Positions 1 through 6,065 of a stretch of DNA of 9,492 bases are shown one piece after another. Every line of letters starts with the position of its first letter. Within the stretch, counting starts at the first letter, position 1. The notes under the pieces are model-generated. The model made no database searches, was not told the origin of the DNA, and saw nothing but the letters and a program-made list of their open reading frames with translations. This DNA comes from JBCCFK01 sp965262315 (GTDB taxonomy: Bacteria; Actinomycetota; Acidimicrobiia; Acidimicrobiales; UBA8592), in NCBI GenBank assembly GCA_965262315.1, contig CBDHFJ010000139.1, positions 1 through 9,492 on the forward strand. Direction: 5' to 3'. A program made the position numbers and the translations under genes.

Positions 1-1077
1 GTCGAGCCGCACCATGGCGGGTCGCATCGGGCCTGGGCCGAGGGCTACTGCGCCTGGAGTCGACACGAGGTGTCGCTGATCACCCACGCCGGGGCCAACT
101 GGCGGCATCGCCTGCGCGCCGGGGCGGTGACGCTGGCCGAGGCGGTCGGCGACGAGGTCGCCGAGCGGGGGCCGGTGGACGTGGTTCTGGTGAGCTCACC
201 GCTTGACGTTGCCGCGTTCGCCGGGCTGGCGCGCCGCGTGATCGGGCCCGAGGTGCCCATCGTGGCGTACCTCCACGAGAACCAGGTTCGCTATCCGCGG
301 CCCGACGCCACCGACACCGACGCCGCCTGGCGTACGTGGACCTCGCTGCTGGCGGCCGACCGGGTGGCGGTGAACAGCAGCCACCACCGTGACGAGCTGG
401 CTGCCGGTCTCGAGGCCCTCCTCGCCCAAGCCCCGGACCACCCCCAGGGGCACCTCCTCGCAGGCACCGTGTCGGGTATCGAGGTGGTACCGGTCGGTGT
501 CGATCTCCCTGAGCCGCCGACGGGACGCGAGCCCGGGCCGGTCCGGGTCTTGTGGAACCACCGATGGGATCCCGACAAGAACCCCGACGTCTTCGTTCGA
601 GCCATCGAGCGGATCGTCGCCCACGGCGCGGAGGTGGAGGTCATCCTCGGAGGCGCCGACCACTGGGACGGGGGTCGGCGTCGGGCCGAAGCCGCCGCTC
701 GGCTGGGGAGCACCGTGTCCGCCGTCGGCCCGTTCGACGACGCGGCGTACCGCCGACAGCTCGGTCGAGCCGACGTGGTGGTGTCGGTGGCCGACCACGA
801 CTACTTCGGTGTCGCCATCGTCGAAGCGGTGGCAGCCGGGTGTGTGCCGGTGTTGCCCCGAGCACTCGCCTATCCCGAGTTGATCCCCGAGGCATGGCAT
901 CCGGCGGTGTTTCACGCGGCGGGAGGGTTCCGGCGCCGACTCGAGGAGGTGGTGGCGGACCTCCCCGCCGCCCAGGCCCGGGTCGCGGGCCTGGCCGCAG
1001 CGATGACATCGTTCGGCTGGCCGGTGGTGGCCCCGCGGTTGGACGACCTGCTCGCCCGCGCCGTCGCCGGTGGCTGA
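1..1077 (+). CDS. tRNA-queuosine alpha-mannosyltransferase-like glycosyltransferase (DUF3524/GTDC1 family), 5' end cut by window
   Basis: The family attaches mannose to queuosine at tRNA position 34 in animals; the bacterial substrate is inferred. The frame is open from base 1 with no stop, and the first visible residues, VEPHHGGSHRAW, match the N-terminal signature of DUF3524 proteins. The GTG at 70 is therefore internal, and only a few codons should be missing upstream. 358 residues are visible. In visible numbering, the N-terminal domain ends with the hallmark YLHENQVRYP (His92-Gln95) and a following AADRVAVNSSHHRD stretch. The C-terminal GT4-like domain has WNHRWDPDKNP from Trp185 and DYFGVAIVEA (Asp267-Ala276), in which Glu275 corresponds to the nucleotide-sugar-binding acidic residue of GT4 enzymes. 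There is no signal peptide or membrane segment in the visible part, so it is probably cytoplasmic. A 111-nt gap separates it from the P1 peptidase gene. A generic GT4 transferase of other specificity is the alternative; the HENQ and GGSH signatures argue against it. Confidence 0.82.
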   Translation, partial: VEPHHGGSHRAWAEGYCAWSRHEVSLITHAGANWRHRLRAGAVTLAEAVGDEVAERGPVDVVLVSSPLDVAAFAGLARRVIGPEVPIVAYLHENQVRYPRPDATDTDAAWRTWTSLLAADRVAVNSSHHRDELAAGLEALLAQAPDHPQGHLLAGTVSGIEVVPVGVDLPEPPTGREPGPVRVLWNHRWDPDKNPDVFVRAIERIVAHGAEVEVILGGADHWDGGRRRAEAAARLGSTVSAVGPFDDAAYRRQLGRADVVVSVADHDYFGVAIVEAVAAGCVPVLPRALAYPELIPEAWHPAVFHAAGGFRRRLEEVVADLPAAQARVAGLAAAMTSFGWPVVAPRLDDLLARAVAGG

Positions 1078-1188
1078 TGGGTGGCGGCATCGACCCGTGG
1101 CTCGTGGCATCGTGGGCGCATGCTGGTCGAGACTCGCGGTGCCGAGGTGCTCTCCGGCCTCATCGACGGCATCAGGGAGGACTGAGCC

Positions 1189-2046
1189 ATGCTCACCGAG
1201 ATCCCCGGCATCACCGTGGGCCATTGGACCGACGCCGAGGCCCGGACGGGATGCACGGTGGTGCGCTTCCCCGAGGGCACCGTCGCTTCCGGGGAGGTCC
1301 GCGGTGGTGCGCCTGCCACCCGCGAGTTCGCCTTGCTGGACCCGACCATGCTCGTCGAGCGCCTGGACGCGGTGGTGCTGTCGGGTGGGTCGGCCTTCGG
1401 GCTCGCAGCCGCCGATGGTGTGATTCACCAGCTGGAAGCGGAAGGAATCGGCTTCGAGACGGCGGCCGGACGGGTACCGATCGTGGTCGGGATGTCGTTG
1501 TTCGACCTGGGCGAGGGTGACGGCTCGGTCCGGCCGGGGCCCGACGAGGGGCGCGCCGCCACCGTCGCTGCCTCCGGTGGGCCGGTCCGACTGGGGCGGG
1601 TGGGGGCCGCGACGGGCGCCACCGTGTCGAAGTGGCGCGGACGGGACCATGCCCGACCGGGCGGGCTCGGCGGTGCCGTCGCCCGCAGCGGCGACGTCAT
1701 CGTGGCCGCGCTCATCGCGGTCAACGCGAGCGGCGACATCGACGACGGCGAAACGGTCGCGGAGATCGTTGCGGGAACCTTCGAGCTGCCCGAGATCACC
1801 CCGTTCGTCGAGAACACCACCATCGGCGTGGTGGCCACCAACGCTGGTCTGGACAAGGTCGCCTGCCACCTCGTGGCGCAGTCGGCACACGATGGGTTCG
1901 GTCGGGCGCTCATGCCGGCGCACACGGCGGGCGACGGAGACGCGGTCGTCGTGGCCGCGACCGGTGCGGTCGAGGCCGACACGATGCTGGTCCGGGCGCT
2001 CGCGATCGGCGTCACCGAGGCAGCCATCCGCGCCGCGGTCGACTGA
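1189..2046 (+). CDS. P1 family peptidase (DmpA/NylC-type N-terminal nucleophile hydrolase)
   Basis: Members of this MEROPS S58/P1 family are made as inactive precursors that cut themselves once. The new N-terminal Ser or Thr then hydrolyses amino-terminal amide bonds (DmpA and BapA aminopeptidases, NylC nylon-oligomer hydrolase). The 285-residue product starts ITEIPGITVGHW-like (LTEIPGITVGHWTDAEA), then has VVLSGGSAFGLAAADGV, a GRVGAATGATVSKWRG segment, VNASGDI, and NTTIGVVATNAGLDK. The expected self-cleavage bond by analogy with NylC is Asn209-Thr210, which would leave Thr210 as nucleophile. The start is firm: AGGGAGGA lies at 1174-1181, 7 nt before the ATG, and an in-frame TGA sits two codons upstream. 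There is no signal peptide, so it is probably cytoplasmic. Family identity is strong; the substrate cannot be read from sequence. It lies between tRNA-modification genes without an evident functional link. Confidence 0.9.
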   Translation: MLTEIPGITVGHWTDAEARTGCTVVRFPEGTVASGEVRGGAPATREFALLDPTMLVERLDAVVLSGGSAFGLAAADGVIHQLEAEGIGFETAAGRVPIVVGMSLFDLGEGDGSVRPGPDEGRAATVAASGGPVRLGRVGAATGATVSKWRGRDHARPGGLGGAVARSGDVIVAALIAVNASGDIDDGETVAEIVAGTFELPEITPFVENTTIGVVATNAGLDKVACHLVAQSAHDGFGRALMPAHTAGDGDAVVVAATGAVEADTMLVRALAIGVTEAAIRAAVD

Positions 2047-2088
2047 AGCGATCTTGGCCGGTTCCGGGGGCCGGAGCGCTTCGGTCGG

Positions 2089-2094
2089 TAACCT
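2089..2094 (+). promoter_or_regulatory. -10 element (TAACCT) for leaderless tsaE
   Basis: TAACCT fits the actinobacterial TANNNT -10 consensus and lies exactly 6 nt before the GTG of tsaE, so transcription would start at or beside the first codon. No purine-rich ribosome binding site is present between 2047 and 2100, and no convincing -35 box is visible. The TAA inside the hexamer is an in-frame stop, so translation cannot begin further upstream. That transcription starts here is inferred from geometry only. Confidence 0.6.
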
Positions 2095-2100
2095 TGGGTC

Positions 2101-2592
2101 GTGATCACGGCCCGGACGACGGCGCCGGCTCAGACCCAGGAGCTGGCTGCGGCACTGGCCGCGCTCTGCGGACCAGGGGACCTGCTCCTGCTGGTCGGCG
2201 ATCTCGGTGCGGGCAAGACCGCGTTCACCCAGGGGTTCGGTCGCGCGCTCGGCGTCGACGAGCCCATCACCAGCCCCACGTTCACCCTTGCCAACGAGTA
2301 TCAGGGTCGGTTGCTCGTGCACCATCTCGACGTGTACCGGATCGAGCAGCTCGACGATGTGCGGGATCTGGCGATCCCCGAGCTGCTCGATGGTGACGCC
2401 GTGACCCTGATCGAGTGGGGCGACACCATCCTGCCGGCGCTGCCGGGCGACTACCTGGAGGTGGCGCTGACCTACGGTGACGAGGACGACGACCGGCTGA
2501 TCGAGTTGCGGTGTGCGGGTGAGCGGTGGATGGCCCGCAAGCGTGCGATCGTCGACGCCGTCTCGCCCTGGGTGGAGGACTCCCCGTGCTGA
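2101..2592 (+). CDS. tsaE: tRNA t6A biosynthesis ATPase TsaE
   Basis: TsaE is the P-loop ATPase that works with TsaB and TsaD to transfer threonylcarbamoyl to A37 of ANN-decoding tRNAs in the cytoplasm. The 163-residue product is of usual family length. The Walker A motif GDLGAGKT is at residues 33-40, followed by the family motifs SPTFTLANEY, HHLDVYRIEQ and TLIEWGD. The GTG at 2101 is chosen because it is the first start after an in-frame TAA and gives the normal short N-terminal region before the P-loop. It has no ribosome binding site but sits 6 nt after a TANNNT element, so the message is probably leaderless. The last 7 nt overlap tsaB, implying translational coupling and one transcript running to tsaD. 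The C-terminal tail (about residues 140-163) is less conserved and carries no recognisable motif. Confidence 0.96.
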   Translation: MITARTTAPAQTQELAAALAALCGPGDLLLLVGDLGAGKTAFTQGFGRALGVDEPITSPTFTLANEYQGRLLVHHLDVYRIEQLDDVRDLAIPELLDGDAVTLIEWGDTILPALPGDYLEVALTYGDEDDDRLIELRCAGERWMARKRAIVDAVSPWVEDSPC

Positions 2593-3287
2593 TCCTGGGC
2601 ATCGAGAGCGCCACACCACAGGTGGGGTGCGCGATCGGTGGACACGAGGGTGTCCTCGCGTCCGCACACTCGTCCCGAGGCAAGCGCCACGCCGAGATGC
2701 TGACGCCGCAGATCGATTTCGTGCGGCGCCAGGCTCGTGTCGAGTTGTCCGAGATCAGCGTCGTCGCCGTGGATCTGGGGCCCGGCCTCTACACCGGCCT
2801 GCGGGTGGGGATCTCGGCCGCCATGGCCACCGCCTTCGCCCTCGGCGTCCCCATGATCGGGGTGTCCAGCCTCGACCTGCTCGCGTTCCCGGTCCGACAC
2901 AGCCCTCGACTCATCGTCGCCGCCATCGACGCCCGACGCGGCGAGGTCTTCCACGCGCTGTACCGACAGGTTCCCGGCGGGGTGCAGCGCCTCACCGAGC
3001 CCGCGGTCGCGGACCCCGAAGACCTGGCGAGTGAGCTGCTGGCCCGCGGCGAGGACTGCCTGCTCGTGGGCGACGGTGCGGTCCGGTACGGCGAACACTT
3101 CACCGGACTGCGCGGCGTCGAGCCCGCCGAGCCGGGCCTCGCCCATCCCACTGCGGCGTCGTTGGTCCAGTTGGCGCACGCCAAGGCGCTGCGAGAGGAG
3201 TGGGTGCAGGCCTCGGAGCTGTCGCCGATCTACCTGCGGACCCCCGACATCAGCGACGCCGGCCGAGCGTCGGGGGATCGACCGTGA
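2586..3287 (+). CDS. tsaB: tRNA t6A biosynthesis protein TsaB
   Basis: TsaB is the catalytically inactive paralogue of TsaD that dimerises with it to build the t6A37 complex. The 233-residue product has the ASKHA-fold start LILGIESATPQVGCAI, the conserved glycine-rich segment GPGLYTGLRVGISAA, GVPMIGVSSLDLLAF, and the DARRGEVFHALY motif. The preferred start is GTG 2586, not an in-frame position further upstream at 2526. It places ILGIESAT at the extreme N-terminus as in the family, and GGAGG at 2574-2578 lies 7 nt before it. It overlaps the tsaE stop by 7 nt, and its own stop overlaps rimI in a GTGA arrangement. Length and motifs are ordinary, and no defect is visible. Confidence 0.94.
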   Translation: MLILGIESATPQVGCAIGGHEGVLASAHSSRGKRHAEMLTPQIDFVRRQARVELSEISVVAVDLGPGLYTGLRVGISAAMATAFALGVPMIGVSSLDLLAFPVRHSPRLIVAAIDARRGEVFHALYRQVPGGVQRLTEPAVADPEDLASELLARGEDCLLVGDGAVRYGEHFTGLRGVEPAEPGLAHPTAASLVQLAHAKALREEWVQASELSPIYLRTPDISDAGRASGDRP

Positions 3288-3787
3288 GCGTCCAGATCGT
3301 CCCGCTGGACAAGTCCCACCTCAAGGCTGTCATGGCGATCGACGCGGCCGTCTACCCGACTCCGTGGAGCCGACGCCTGTGGCAGCAGGAGTTGTCTCGA
3401 CCCAACCGGCTCTATCGCTGCGCGGTCCGTGACGGCGAGGTGGTGGGTGTGGTGGGAGTGCTGCTCGTCGCCGGCGACGCGCACGTGATGACGGTCGCTG
3501 TGGACCCCGGGGTCCAGCGCACCGGAGTGGCGACCGCGCTGTTGCTCGACGCGGCCGAGCACGCCATCGCTGCGGGTTCGACGGCCCTCACGCTCGAAGT
3601 CCGAGCGAGCAACACCGGAGCCCAGGCCCTCTACCGCCGGTTCGGGATGGCACCGGTGGGGCATCGGCGTGGGTACTACGAGCCCGATGGCGAGGACGCG
3701 CTGGTCATGTGGGCCCACGACATCGACGGCGAGGAGTACCGGCGGCGCCTTCAGGCGATCGCCGACGAAGCGGATGTCGCCGCATGA
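3284..3787 (+). CDS. rimI: GNAT acetyltransferase RimI (ribosomal protein bS18-alanine N-acetyltransferase)
   Basis: RimI acetylates the N-terminal alanine of ribosomal protein bS18 from acetyl-CoA and is very often encoded beside tsaB/tsaD. The 167-residue product shows the GNAT fold: a start with AVYPTPWSRRLWQQEL, the core strand DAHVMTVAVDP, and the acetyl-CoA-binding turn VQRTGVATALL. It then has LEVRASNTGAQALYRRFGM and RRGYYEPDGEDALVMW. GTG 3284 is chosen because its GTGA overlap with the tsaB stop is the usual coupled arrangement and the family N-terminus begins right there; GGGGGA at 3271-3276 may serve as ribosome binding site. It is slightly longer than E. coli RimI (about 148), with an extra charged tail after about residue 148. 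RimI versus another GNAT enzyme rests partly on context; in some bacteria this protein acts more broadly on protein N-termini. Confidence 0.9.
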   Translation: MSVQIVPLDKSHLKAVMAIDAAVYPTPWSRRLWQQELSRPNRLYRCAVRDGEVVGVVGVLLVAGDAHVMTVAVDPGVQRTGVATALLLDAAEHAIAAGSTALTLEVRASNTGAQALYRRFGMAPVGHRRGYYEPDGEDALVMWAHDIDGEEYRRRLQAIADEADVAA

Positions 3788-3823
3788 GGCAGCGGCCGAC
3801 GAACCGAACCGAGGAGTGGTGGC

Positions 3824-4831
3824 GTGGCCGATGAAGAGCTGATCCTCGGGATCGAGACGTCCTGCGACGAGACCGCGGCAGCGGTGGTCGCCGACGGCAC
3901 GCGTGTGCTGTCGTCGGTGGTCAGCAGCCAGGTCGACCTCCACGCGCGCTACGGCGGCGTGGTCCCCGAGGTCGCGAGTCGTGCCCACGTCGAGTTGCTC
4001 ACCCCCGTGATCGCGCAGGCCCTTGTGGAGGCCGGTGTCGCTCAGGACGAGATCACCGCGGTGGCGGCCACACACGGCCCGGGCCTGGTGGGGTCGCTGC
4101 TGGTCGGTGTGAGCGCAGCCAAGGCGCTGGCGCTGGTCTGGGATCGTCCCTTCGTGGCGGTCAACCATCTCGAGGCCCACCTGTACGCGAGCTTCCTCGA
4201 GGAACCGGACCTGGAGATGCCCCTGGTGGTGCTGCTGGTGTCGGGTGGCCACACGATGCTGGTGCTCATGCGAGGGCACGGTGACTACGAGATCCTCGGC
4301 AGCACCATGGACGATGCGGCGGGGGAGGCCTACGACAAGGTCGCCCGCATGCTCGGCCTCGGGTATCCGGGCGGGCCGGCCATCGACCGGCTGGCCATGG
4401 ACGGCGAGCCCACCATCGCGTTTCCGCGACCAGTGATCGACGATGGCTACCGGTTCAGCTTCAGCGGCCTGAAGACCGCCGTGGTCAACCACGTGCGCAA
4501 GAACCCGGACGCCCCCGTGGCGGACGTGGCCGCATCCTTCCAGGAGGCCGTCGTCGACGTCCTGGTGACGAAGGCTCGGCGGGCTGCCACGGCCCACCGC
4601 GCCACGGGTCTGGTGATCGGCGGTGGCGTGGCGGCGAACTCCCGCCTCCGCGAGGCCATGCTCGACGCCTGCATGGAGGACGACCTTCGAGCCTTCCTGC
4701 CCAGCCGGTCGCTGTGCACCGACAACGCAGCCATGGTGGCTGCGGTGGGTTGGTGGCGCTTCCACGCCGACGGCCCGAGTGCGCTCGACGTCGGCGCGGA
4801 TCCGAACCTCCGGTTGCCCACCGCGTCCTGA
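3824..4831 (+). CDS. tsaD: tRNA N6-adenosine threonylcarbamoyltransferase TsaD
   Basis: TsaD transfers the threonylcarbamoyl group from threonylcarbamoyl-AMP to A37 of tRNA and is the catalytic subunit of the t6A complex. The 335-residue product is full length. Motifs in order are ETSCDETAAAVV, YGGVVPEVASRAHVE, the metal-binding HLEAH (His115 and His119), LLVSGGHTML, DDAAGEAYDKVARMLGLGYP, FSFSGLKTAV, GGGVAANSRLR, and CTDNAAM with the third metal ligand Asp300. The GTG start has GAGGAG at 3811-3816, 7 nt upstream. A 36-nt gap follows rimI, so it is probably in the same transcript but separately initiated. Only 10 nt separate its stop from the convergent DUF385 gene, and no clear terminator hairpin is visible there. 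All catalytic residues expected of an active enzyme are present. Confidence 0.97.
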   Translation: MADEELILGIETSCDETAAAVVADGTRVLSSVVSSQVDLHARYGGVVPEVASRAHVELLTPVIAQALVEAGVAQDEITAVAATHGPGLVGSLLVGVSAAKALALVWDRPFVAVNHLEAHLYASFLEEPDLEMPLVVLLVSGGHTMLVLMRGHGDYEILGSTMDDAAGEAYDKVARMLGLGYPGGPAIDRLAMDGEPTIAFPRPVIDDGYRFSFSGLKTAVVNHVRKNPDAPVADVAASFQEAVVDVLVTKARRAATAHRATGLVIGGGVAANSRLREAMLDACMEDDLRAFLPSRSLCTDNAAMVAAVGWWRFHADGPSALDVGADPNLRLPTAS

Positions 4832-4841
4832 ACGCGAGCCC

Positions 4842-5219
4842 TCAGGCGGGCCAGCCCTCGATCCGCAGCTCCACCATGGGGGCCTCGGCGATCAGGGTCT
4901 CGAGATCCTCACCCTGCCGCCGATACCAGCCGGCCTCGAGGTGTTCGAAGACCTCGAGGCGCACGCCGGGATCGGACACAGGGGTCGCGACGGCAGGCAG
5001 GTCGGCGCGGATCCGTTCCTTCAGGTGCACGACGCAGCGGCCGTCGGCGCACAGGTTCGCGTACCAGTCGCGTGGTCCGGGCGTGCCGGTGATCACGATG
5101 CGGTCGCCCACCTTCAGCATCCAGATCTCGATGCGCCGAGGGAGGCCACTGCGTCGTCCCGTCGTGGTGAGGTCGATCGTGAGGTCCTTCGCGAGGGCCG
5201 CTCGCACGTCGTCGTCCAT
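4842..5219 (-). CDS. DUF385 / deazaflavin (F420)-dependent nitroreductase-like protein
   Basis: This family has a split beta-barrel fold, and many actinobacterial members bind F420 and reduce nitro groups, quinones or other acceptors; others use FMN or have unknown ligands. The 125-residue product carries the family signature LTTTGRRSGLPRRIEIW (residues 17-33), then GDRIVITGTPG and DWYANLCADGRCVVHL from Asp51. The tail carries HLEAGWYRRQGEDL. There is no signal peptide. The ATG at 5219 is the first start after an in-frame TAG. It has no ribosome binding site but lies 6 nt after a TANNNT hexamer, so the message is probably leaderless. It is convergent with tsaD with a 10-nt gap. Cofactor and substrate cannot be decided from this sequence; the family call is firmer than the function. 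Confidence 0.85.
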   Translation of the reverse strand: MDDDVRAALAKDLTIDLTTTGRRSGLPRRIEIWMLKVGDRIVITGTPGPRDWYANLCADGRCVVHLKERIRADLPAVATPVSDPGVRLEVFEHLEAGWYRRQGEDLETLIAEAPMVELRIEGWPA

Positions 5220-5225
5220 GTCGCG

Positions 5226-5231
5226 ACGCTA
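5226..5231 (-). promoter_or_regulatory. -10 element (TAGCGT, minus strand) for the leaderless DUF385 gene
   Basis: On the minus strand TAGCGT is followed by exactly 6 nt (cgcgac) and then the ATG at 5219. This is the same spacing seen at tsaE. No Shine-Dalgarno-like run precedes the ATG. The TAG in the hexamer is in frame and blocks any upstream start. No good -35 box is visible. Confidence 0.55.
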
Positions 5232-5420
5232 GTTGGCGTCCCGACGGTGGGTCCGGCGAGCGAGCCCGGTCGCCTGCGGGTGGTCGGCGCCCACCGGGGG
5301 TCGACGAGGATTTCACCCATGGTGCCCCCTCAGTTCGCGGGTCACGATGTCGATGGAAGCACCGTTCCACGGTCTGAGGCCGGAGGGCGATGCGACGGTG
5401 GACGGAGAGGGACGACTCCA

Positions 5421-5654
5421 GTGTTTCGACAGAAGACCGCTGATCCCGACTTCTGGGCCCGCAGGGCGGGTCTGCGCGAGATCGATCTCGCGGTCAAGGC
5501 CACGGCGGAGGACATCCGGCCGGGCAGCGGCGAGGGCTGGGGTGCGTTGTGGGAGCGGATCGAAGCCGCTGACCCGGATGCACAGAAGTGGGAAGCCTTC
5601 TACGCGGGCGACGACTCGAAGCGTCGCGAGGAGCGCTGGCTGCTTGGTGCCTGA
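5421..5654 (+). CDS. Hypothetical 77-residue protein, no recognised family
   Basis: I do not recognise this protein. It is short, soluble-looking and highly charged, with five tryptophans, and begins FRQKTADPDFWARRAGL. There is no signal peptide, membrane segment or cysteine. The central GSGEGWGALWERIEAADP and the C-terminal KRREERWLLGA resemble no motif I know. Codon use is like that of the neighbouring genes (mostly G or C in third positions), which supports a real gene. GTG 5421 is chosen because GGAGAGGGA at 5404-5412 lies 8 nt upstream. It is preceded by about 200 nt without a gene (5220-5420), shared with the divergent DUF385 gene. That stretch contains a small perfect inverted repeat, ACCGT-tcc-ACGGT (5361-5373), which could be an operator or chance. 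It is convergent with the EthD gene, 19 nt apart. Confidence 0.6.
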   Translation: MFRQKTADPDFWARRAGLREIDLAVKATAEDIRPGSGEGWGALWERIEAADPDAQKWEAFYAGDDSKRREERWLLGA

Positions 5655-5660
5655 CCGGCG

Positions 5661-5676
5661 TGGGCCGTTCGGCTCA
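5661..5676. terminator. Possible bidirectional terminator hairpin between convergent genes
   Basis: TGGGCC and GGCTCA can pair as a 6-bp stem including one G-U pair, around a gttc loop. It lies between the stop of the 77-residue gene and the stop of the EthD gene, overlapping the latter's stop codon. There is no T-tract on either side, so it would be at best an I-shaped actinobacterial terminator. The short stem could be chance in such GC-rich DNA. Confidence 0.25.
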
Positions 5677-6048
5677 GTGCCCGGGGACCACTTCGTGTTC
5701 GACGCTCACCCACATCGGTGAGTTGGGCAGATCGATGAAGTTGCGTTCGTCCTCGAGGAGCTCGGCCGCGGCGCGTCGGCGGGTCTCGTCGTCGCCGCCG
5801 ATGACGTCGAGCGAGTCGAACCACAGTTCCGCGACACCGTCGAACGGTTCGGGAGCACCACCGTTGCGGTTGCGGAAGGCGTCGTGGAGGCCGCTGAGAT
5901 CCATGGTGTGCGCCTGGACGTAGCGACGCACTCCCAGCGTCGCCGCTCGCTCGCGCACCAGGGGACCGTGGGTGTGCAACCAGTAGTGCTGGAATTGCTC
6001 GAACGACAGGTCGCTGCGGCGACGGAGACAGAAGGTCAGCTTGATCAC
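5674..6048 (-). CDS. EthD domain-containing protein
   Basis: EthD proteins are small dimeric alpha/beta-barrel proteins. The founding member is needed for ether degradation in Rhodococcus, and relatives act in polyketide or aromatic metabolism, but most have no assigned role. The 124-residue product shows IKLTFCLRRRSDLSFEQF, the typical YWLHTHGPLVRE, RRYVQAH, FDGVAELWFDS, and a DERNFIDLPNSPMW segment before a strand ending VEHEVV. GTG 6048 is chosen because GAGGAGG lies a few bases upstream on the minus strand and the family N-terminus begins there with a beta strand. It follows the membrane-protein gene by 17 nt in the same direction, so the two are probably one operon. No catalytic function should be assumed; the family name is secure, the substrate is not. 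Confidence 0.85.
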   Translation of the reverse strand: MIKLTFCLRRRSDLSFEQFQHYWLHTHGPLVRERAATLGVRRYVQAHTMDLSGLHDAFRNRNGGAPEPFDGVAELWFDSLDVIGGDDETRRRAAAELLEDERNFIDLPNSPMWVSVEHEVVPGH

Positions 6049-6065
6049 GAGTCCTCCTCGGCTGG

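Noticed and set aside
1081..1185. Small frame of 34 codons between the glycosyltransferase and the P1 peptidase (GTG 1081, or ATG 1120)
   Set aside because: It continues the frame after the glycosyltransferase stop, has no ribosome binding site and no recognisable motif. The stretch also has to hold the P1 gene's ribosome binding site. Conservation would be needed to accept it.
196..2667. Very long open frame (823 codons) on the minus strand
   Set aside because: It lies antisense to the glycosyltransferase, P1 peptidase and tsaE genes, with His/Arg/Gly-rich low-complexity composition. GC-rich coding DNA commonly produces such frames.
3230..4765. Long open frame (511 codons) on the minus strand
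   Set aside because: It is antisense to rimI and tsaD, with the same His/Arg-rich shadow composition and no recognisable domain.
4829..4845. Terminator between tsaD and the convergent DUF385 gene
   Set aside because: Only 10 nt separate the stops and no stem-loop with a T-tract is visible.
5114..5320. Minus-strand frame starting ATG at 5320 upstream of and overlapping the DUF385 gene
   Set aside because: No ribosome binding site, Arg/Thr-rich composition, and its second half is an out-of-frame copy of the DUF385 coding region.
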